Source of the DNA: Calcarisporiella thermophila CBS 279.70
Lineage: Eukaryota > Calcarisporiellomycota
Direction of reading: 5' to 3'
Length of the DNA: 64,000 bases
NCBI RefSeq assembly: GCF_041956535.1
Contig: NW_027192218.1
Span: forward strand, 263,728-327,727
Part shown: positions 57,868-64,000 of the stretch, piece after piece
How the letters are laid out: each line of letters starts with the position of its first letter
Position numbering within the stretch: position 1 is the first letter of the stretch
Program-made: the position numbers and the translations under genes
The notes under the pieces: generated by a model
What the model was told of the DNA's origin: nothing
Seen by the model: only the letters and a program-made list of their open reading frames with translations
Database searches by the model: none

Positions 57868-59133
57868 CTATGCTCGCATCTTATCACTCTTGACAGCCAC
57901 TCGCCGCATGGCCCCAGCACCCTTTCGAATCATCGCTACGTCGTCTATTCGTTCATCGTCCTTCAGTGTGTGGCTGTTGTTTGGACCTTGGAACGGTCGG
58001 CGCTTGCTAGTCTTGGGCTCATTTGTTTCCAATCCACGTTTGCGTAGGTTGCGCTTTTGGTGAAGAGAGGCATGTGTTTCGATACTCATGTCTGAATTAA
58101 CAAAAGAAATGTTATGGATGAAAAAAAAAAAAATCCATATAAAAAATTGAATCACCATTGCTGATATCAATGTTATCTTTATCCTCTTTGAGCTTTCTTC
58201 TTCTTTCCTCTATTGCTGCAAGCATTCGCTCTCTCAGGCCTTGCCTCTCCATCTATATTTTTTTTTCCAATTGCATTAGTTACCCAGCTACAATAGAGCT
58301 GACACCTGTAAACCACGCTCACCGTATATTCCTCCTCCGCTCTTGTCGTTTCTGTTTCGTACTGCTTACGCGCGCAAGCAACTTGGTAGTCTCTGAAAAG
58401 CTTTGCTTTCTGAACCATTGCGTTCTGAGAAGCCTGAAGGTCGGCAAGACGCTCAAGGAACTCGGGGTGCGTTCCATCTTCTAGCTCACGCATTTCATTT
58501 TGAAATGCTTGTATGTTATCGCGGTATATTCTGAAAAAGAACACACGATCAGATTAAAAATTAATAGGAAAAGAAACAGCACAGAGAGTTGGAAAAAGCA
58601 AACTCTACATTTCACGATTCTCCAAGAACTCCTGCTCCATCTTAGAGAGACGCTCCGTCACCTCACGCCGCTTCCGATCACGTTTGCTCTCTGGTTCACG
58701 AGCCTCTTCTAAAAGGTAAAAATATATTACAGAGAGGATAAAAAAATCAGCGGTTAGAAATCCAATCTTAGGAGTGAAGTAAGAAATATGATTCACCGTC
58801 ATCCCAACCAGAGGCTCTCCAGTCACCTTCTTCCTCCAGTTCTTCTTCGCCCCTCCGCCACTCCTCATCCGGCACTCTTCGGTGTCGTGACGCAGGAGGC
58901 GTGGCTCTCGATGCCGCCACTGTTAGTGCGCGCGACGGGGTCAATGCAGTTGCCGGCTTTGCGGTGCGTTTACGATGAGACTGCTGCTGCTGCTGGTTTT
59001 GGTGCTGGTCCCACTCCTCCTCGTCGTCCCGGAAATCTTCTTCTTCTTCGCCCATTTCAAGATAATTAATGGGAGCAAGGCCACGATCGGGCCGATCCTT
59101 TTGGATGCGTTTAGAAATGTTTGTCGTAGTCAT
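57868..59133 (-). CDS. Sds3/BRMS1-like histone deacetylase complex subunit
   Basis: It is probably a subunit of a Sin3-Rpd3-type corepressor complex in the nucleus. Exons in transcript order 59133-58797, 58708-58609, 58530-58323, 58252-58156 and 58091-57868 encode 321 residues. The N-terminal third is acidic and Gln/Arg-rich (GEEEEDFRDDEEEWDQ). The Sds3-like coiled-coil domain follows at about 115-245: RREVTERLSKMEQEFLENRE, then IYRDNIQAFQNEMRELEDG and THPEFLERLADLQ, AKLFRDYQVACARKQYETE and MERQGLRERMLAAIEERRRK. The C-terminus is basic (KRNLRKRG, KTSKRRPF). Introns interrupt the helices at conserved-looking phase. Sds3, Dep1 and BRMS1 branches cannot be separated by eye. Confidence 0.85.
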
Positions 59134-59268
59134 AAAATGGAAGGGAGGCCTGAATTGTTTAAAGAAGAAACAGTGAAGTAAAAAGAAAATAGTTTTCCAA
59201 GCGATTCAATCTCAGATCTGACATTTCATATAATATAGTTCATTTTGGATTAATTTTTCAGGTGTTCA

Positions 59269-59340
59269 GGTTCCATAGTGTAATTGGTTAGCACCCAGGA
59301 CTCTGAATCCTGTAATCTGAGTTCGAGTCTCAGTGGAACC
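59269..59340 (+). tRNA. tRNA-Gln (anticodon CUG)
   Basis: 72 nt. The acceptor arms GGTTCCA and TGGAACC pair over 7 bp. The anticodon stem CAGGA/TCCTG encloses the loop CTCTGAA with anticodon CTG at 59303-59305. The T arm contains GTTCGAGTC (B box). No intron. A T-rich stretch right after (59346-59353) fits an RNA polymerase III terminator. Confidence 0.96.
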
Positions 59341-60405
59341 AAATTCTTTTTTTATTGCATCACCAATATTCTTACTATCTTTTATTAAATTTTGAATGTT
59401 TTATCTTCAGCAAATAACAGATTAATTCTTGCTACTACATATTTTAGAATTGCGATGTATGCCCCTGCCAAAGCTGAAACAAGCCAATGATCGCACCCAC
59501 AATCGCAGTGGAGCAATAAATTCAACCTTTGTTGCCCCGGAGGAATCAAGTGTGGTAGAGGTCTATACTACCAATCTAACTAAATTACCCCTCAATAAAG
59601 ACGCAGCAATAGGGGAAAAAAATGAACAAGGCTATATCATCTCCATTGCTGATTAGGCATGTATCTGTCAATTGCTTGTATTAATAACTTGGAATTTCTG
59701 AATTTTTGAAACAAGAAATGGCTCTAAATAGTTCACTTGTAGTAATAAGGATAGCTCAGAGTCTTTGTGTCCCATATGTTAGCAGCTCTTCGTCTAATGT
59801 TCCATGGAATTGCTAGTTCGTATCAGGATTTTCCCTATTTTCCCATCAGATTTTACCCCCAAAACTCTCTCTAGTATCCAATTAACCTACGTATCTCAAT
59901 TGAGATACAAACCGAAATTGGACTTTTCATCAGATTATTAATCCGGTTAGAGGCTATTGGAGGTTGCTATCGAAAATGCTCGCTATAAACATTATTAATA
60001 TTCATCCTATTCACTTCTCGTATTTAACTAGTGCACATCTTTCAGAACATAATCCCTCCTTGGCACAAGGTAACGAAATTCGCGCTACCATTATAGAGCA
60101 TCTTACAAATTGTATTTGTGACTATTAGTAGTTCTCACGGTTTTTTTGGCCTAGAAATCTTTGTTGACTCAACGGATTCCGATAATCAACAAATGACATT
60201 TTCTATCAGCCCACAAAAATCTGTTTCTCTAGAGCCAACTTGGCTATCACCTTATTTTTGAAAAAAAACGTAAAATCTTCCCCACCTCCTCGTCCCCCTC
60301 TCTGTTCTCTTTCTTTCTCTCCCTCTGAACGAGTTTTATATTGATTGCTGTGCTGCATATTGTGTTTTTCTTTGTGATCGTTTCAATTCTAATTCATAAA
60401 ATCAC
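59341..60405. other. AT-rich spacer, no gene recognised
   Basis: About 1 kb. The frame at 59429-59656 has no domain or signal peptide. The right end is the promoter of the carrier gene, with a pyrimidine tract at 60284-60325. Confidence 0.45.
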
Positions 60406-61616
60406 ATGGCAGCGGATACTGCTGCCACTTCTACCTCGCTGATCCGTACCACTGATCGCCCTACACCAGATTCAGCCTCGCCCACCGTATCACCTTTTGT
60501 CAAAATTGTCTCCGCATGCGGAGGTGCGTTGATCACATCTCTTCTAGGTAAGGGTATTCCTATTGTTTTCGAACTAGGGATTATACTAAAATTTTACCTT
60601 TTATAAGTAACACCACTGGATTTAATAAAAACCCGACTTCAGTCCCAAATCGACACACGGCATAATAGCTTCCTAAAATGCTGTGACACTCATAATCATT
60701 CTGTCTCCTGTAAGCAGAGTAGGCGGAAGCTGTGTGGGCTGTCGGTCGCTAAAATCGAGAGAGGAGGGGAAATGAAAGGGACTTTAGATGGTCTATCTAA
60801 GATTTTGCGCCATGAAGGAGTTAGCTCACTCTGGCGAGGTTTGTCGCCAACCCTGTAAGTCCTATGAATTCCACTTCTTCCTGTGTAAGTGTGTGCTGAT
60901 ATTTACCTCAAACCATCAGAGTCATGTCTGTTCCCTCAACGGTCATATACTTCATTGGATATGATTATCTACGCGATAATGTCCGCCTCCATACCACCTC
61001 ACCCGTTCTGCACGAATATGCGCCTCTACTCTCCGGCGCAACCGCTCGTGCTGCTTCCGCCATCATCATATCTCCCCTCGAGCTCTTCCGCACACGTCTC
61101 CAATCACCTCAAGGTCACCACTTTGGTTTTCGCGGGGTGTTAGGAGGTGTGGTCGCCATGGTTCAGGGAGAGGGCGTGCTCTCACTATGGCGCGGAGTAG
61201 CTGCTACCCTCTGGAGAGATGTTCCCTTCTCGGCACTCTACTGGTATGGTTACGAAAAGACTAAATACCTGCTTGAGCAAAGATGGCGAAGAGAAGGCGA
61301 GACTCGGATGTTCGAGATTGCTTTTTTGTCCGGAGCAATATCCGGGTCTGTGGCCGCGACCTTGACCACACCATTCGATGTGGTCAAGACCCTAAGACAA
61401 GTAGAGCAAAATGGCCAGCTTGATCTTGTGGGCACACCTCAGCGAGTGAGAACCCCACGGCGAACATTCAAGATGATGCAATGGGTAGTTCGAGAGAGAG
61501 GGATTAGAGGGCTGTGGGCGGGATTGGTCCCACGAGTTGCAAAAGTTGCGCCTGCATGTGCAGTGATGATTTCAAGCTATGAGGTTGGGAAGGAGCTGTT
61601 TGGAAGAAACCTGTAG
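60406..61616 (+). CDS. MTM1: Mitochondrial carrier, SLC25A39/40 (Mtm1) type
   Basis: This inner-membrane carrier belongs to the branch that imports glutathione in animals and affects manganese/iron handling in yeast Mtm1. Exons 60406-60547, 60608-60854 and 60920-61616 encode 361 residues in three carrier repeats. The signature motifs are PLDLIKTRLQ, PLELFRTRLQ and PFDVVKTLRQ. The first matrix loop is long and carries four cysteines (72, 73, 82, 90: FLKCCDTHNHSVSCKQ and RKLC), as in SLC25A39, where a four-cysteine loop is reported to bind an Fe-S cluster and control turnover. RGLSPTL-VMSVPSTVIYF and WRGVAATLWRDVPFSALYW are typical of this branch. Confidence 0.92.
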
Positions 61617-61815
61617 AATACGAATACGACTATAGAACCACTAAAATCATGTTTTTTATTGTTATCCTCCTATTTAATACATTTTCAATTCACCCTCTAA
61701 ATAAACAAGGTCAGTTTTTGAAATGACCACTTACGCCTTAGATTGGGTAAAAGAGTGCTAGTGGGTGGAGGAAGTAACCGTTTCGCCTTATCGATGCTCC
61801 TTAGCAGTTTATTAT

Positions 61816-62558
61816 TCATTCCTTCTTCCAAATCAAGTCCTCTAGGCTCACAAACTCAACCCCCTTCTTCACTAGTTCATGCTCCACTTCCTCAGCTTGG
61901 TCTGGTCTCACCGCCTTTGTGCCGTCCCGGACTACTACCGTTCGAAATCCAAACTTTCTAGCATCAATACACGTTGCACGCACACAATAGTCGAGAGCAA
62001 GACCCACGACGACCACGTTGGATATTTGATTGGAAAAGAGAAGCTTTGGAAGAGAGGTGAATTGGGTGTAAGCATTGTCAGCAAAGCCAGAGTAGGAATC
62101 GATGTGGGAATGGGTTCCCTTTTTGACGAAGTGAGAAATCCTTGAGACGTCTATGGCACTAGAAATCTCAGCGCCATGGGTCTCTTGCTAAAATGAAAAT
62201 TGCACAGCTACTCAATCAGTCATGAATAACTGCGGGATATTTAGAAAAAGGAATCTAAACGAACCACGCAATGTATTGGCCACAAAACCTGCTTTTCTTC
62301 TCTCCCCTCCATTGAAACGCTCACGACATCCAGCACTTGTTTACCATGGTGCGACTTTGCAAAACTTACGTGATCTAAGGGATGCCAATCTTGTGTTGCT
62401 ACTATCAGGCGGAATGGATGTTCTTTCTCATTGAGAAGGGTAGAGATAGGTTGGAGGATTTTAAGAGAATCTGGGACAGCAAGGGCGCCTCCCTCGAGGA
62501 AATCATGCTGAAGGTCAACAATAAGTAGGCAGGTGTATGCGGGATCAAGAGGATGCAT
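61816..62558 (-). CDS. PNC1: Nicotinamidase
   Basis: It converts nicotinamide to nicotinic acid in NAD+ salvage. Exons 62558-62265 and 62187-61816 encode 221 residues, close to yeast Pnc1 (216). Catalytic and metal residues are visible: IVDLQHDF (catalytic Asp 15), TQDWHPLDHVSFA (metal-binding Asp and two His), VKKGTH (catalytic Lys) and LALDYCVRATCIDA (nucleophile Cys). WPIHCV joins QETHGAEI across the intron, matching the family LWPDHCVQGTxGAE pattern. It converges on the carrier gene with 199 bp between stops. Confidence 0.94.
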
Positions 62559-64000
62559 TGTAGATCGAAGACTCTGGCAGTTATTAGCTATGGAATTATA
62601 GGATGAAGTGTAGCCTAGAATTTTGATTAATATATCTCTGATTCAACGCGAAATTACCAATTTTTGATAAACTGCTCTTATTATGTTAATTGGCTGAGTA
62701 AAATAAGGGGGTTAGAGCACTAGCCATAATGAAGTTAATGTTCTTCCACACGTCTCTTGGCGTTATCGTGCATAATGACAATGTTAAAAAAACAATAACG
62801 GCCTCTATACTTCAATATTCTTACCATCTTCAAAAGTAATCTTACTACATATGGATTCATTTAATATTGACACGCTTTTAAGTGGAATAAAATCACAAGA
62901 GTGCCGAGTTAAAAGACCAAACCATGGATCCCCAAGTAATCAAATCATACCGAACCTCCTTAGTCTCAAAATGTTTTTACCTTCCTTGTAGTCATTTCTT
63001 TATATGGGCCATGGCCTTCAAAGTGAACACGTAGGAAATTAGGTTATACCTAGTCCATCGTTTGCAGTACATATAGCTAAGTAGATCCACCCGTTTCTGA
63101 CATGGAAATGAGCCTCTAAAGCGGGTCTCTATATCTTATCATTGTTAGCTGTTATCGTTACCAACTTGCCTTGGATTTATATGGACCCTATTTCAAACTC
63201 CCTCTGATTTCCTCGATGCTAGAAATTAATAATACCGATATATCGAGACCCAAATAGCAGTCAATGGAATTTGTGTGTTTGCCAAGCTAGAGTGCTTCAA
63301 TCATAGTCACCTGCAACTTTATAACCAAAGAAACAATAATCCATCTCGATAAATGCTCTTCTGATTGAGCTTGCATCAATCCCAAGATGAGTACTCTAAC
63401 ATAATAGGCTTATATGATTTAAAAGTTGTGGTTAGGAGGATTTCCACTGCCAAAGTACCGCATGATGTGGTTGCAGAAAAGCATACTGGGCTGTAATTTG
63501 GCTGGAGCTTATCCGTATTGGAGTAGGTAAGCGTTATCAGACGAAATGGGACTGACTGAAACTTGGTGGCATTCTTTTGAAATTTTGCTCTAAATTTTTA
63601 TTGTGGGATATCGTAAATACTCTGGCACTTGCTGTTCCGTTAAGAAGGATTAATTTAGCACTGTCGCTTTATTTTTGCTCCTCCTTCTCCTGCACTACAG
63701 CTATTCTCTCAATTAGTGTCAGTTACTCTGGCTCAAAGGCCTTGAAGTCCATAAGATTATCCGATTACTGGAAATGAAAGGCAAAATAAGCATTGAGCAT
63801 TTCGGAGTAATCGCCATCATCACCGTTGGGTAAGTTGAAAATACACTCATAGCCAGTGCTTGAGAGATGCTTTTTTACATAATTGAATCTGGCGCTGTGC
63901 TATTCGTTTCTTTTTTTTTTTAAAATGTATGCAAATCTAACTGTGTGTCCGTTTGGAAACTCGCTTTTAATAGACTACCAGCTCGAGGCAAAACCCATAT
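62559..64000. other. AT-rich end of window, no gene recognised
   Basis: About 1.4 kb with only short AT-rich frames, such as 63577-63777. No repeats, RNA genes or spliceable coding exons stood out. Confidence 0.45.

Overview
The window is nuclear DNA of a fungus. Most genes are split by short GT-AG introns of about 50-80 nt, with CTAAY-like branch sites and no prokaryote-style operons. The gene set is fungal: GPI-type chitin deacetylase, Zn2Cys6-PAS activator, HAP5, a BCK1/STE11-type MAPKKK, nicotinamidase, fused single-chain urease, Kex2-type secreted precursors. A DnaJC12-type co-chaperone and an SLC25A39-type carrier with the four-cysteine loop fit an early-diverging lineage such as Mucoromycota or Zoopagomycota, but that placement is inference. 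All gene models were spliced by eye, keeping reading frame, splice sites and family conservation consistent at each junction.

Layout. 1-3 kb: AT-rich, with one small Cys/His-rich ORF. 3-20 kb: AT-rich, intron-rich housekeeping and regulatory genes: HAP5, RNA polymerase I/III subunit AC40, an ERT1/AcuK-type activator, chitin deacetylase, a short-chain dehydrogenase, calcineurin A, CDK7/Kin28 and 3'(2'),5'-bisphosphate nucleotidase. 20-22 kb: two small secreted proteins that look like paralogues, one with an in-frame stop. 22.7-33 kb: a visibly GC-rich block with an intronless secreted M28 aminopeptidase, gene-poor DNA, a basic Ser/Pro-rich protein, urease and an RGS protein. 33.5-36.4 kb: a cytochrome b5/MAPR-fold protein, a C-terminal RING protein and a DnaJC12-like protein. 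36.6-42.1 kb: three secreted proteins, two built as Kex2-cleavable repeats, plus CENP-X and a small unknown gene. 42.3-45.8 kb: an LYR protein and the U2-snRNP protein U2SURP/SR140. 45.8-47.9 kb: GC-rich, no gene seen. 47.9-53 kb: a large MAPKKK with SAM, RA and kinase domains. 53.9-57 kb: a small secreted protein and a coiled-coil protein with a CC1-box-like motif. 57.9-62.6 kb: an Sds3-like protein, tRNA-Gln(CUG), an SLC25A39/40-type mitochondrial carrier and nicotinamidase.

The genes do not form one pathway. Calcineurin, the RGS protein and the MAPKKK are signalling parts. CDK7, AC40, HAP5, the Zn2Cys6-PAS factor and the Sds3-like protein are transcription parts. Urease, aminopeptidase and nicotinamidase are nitrogen or NAD salvage enzymes. 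The least ordinary content is the set of repeat-built Kex2-type precursors, the DnaJC12-like gene, the CC1-box candidate and some extreme exon/intron sizes (a 15-nt exon and a 32-nt candidate intron).
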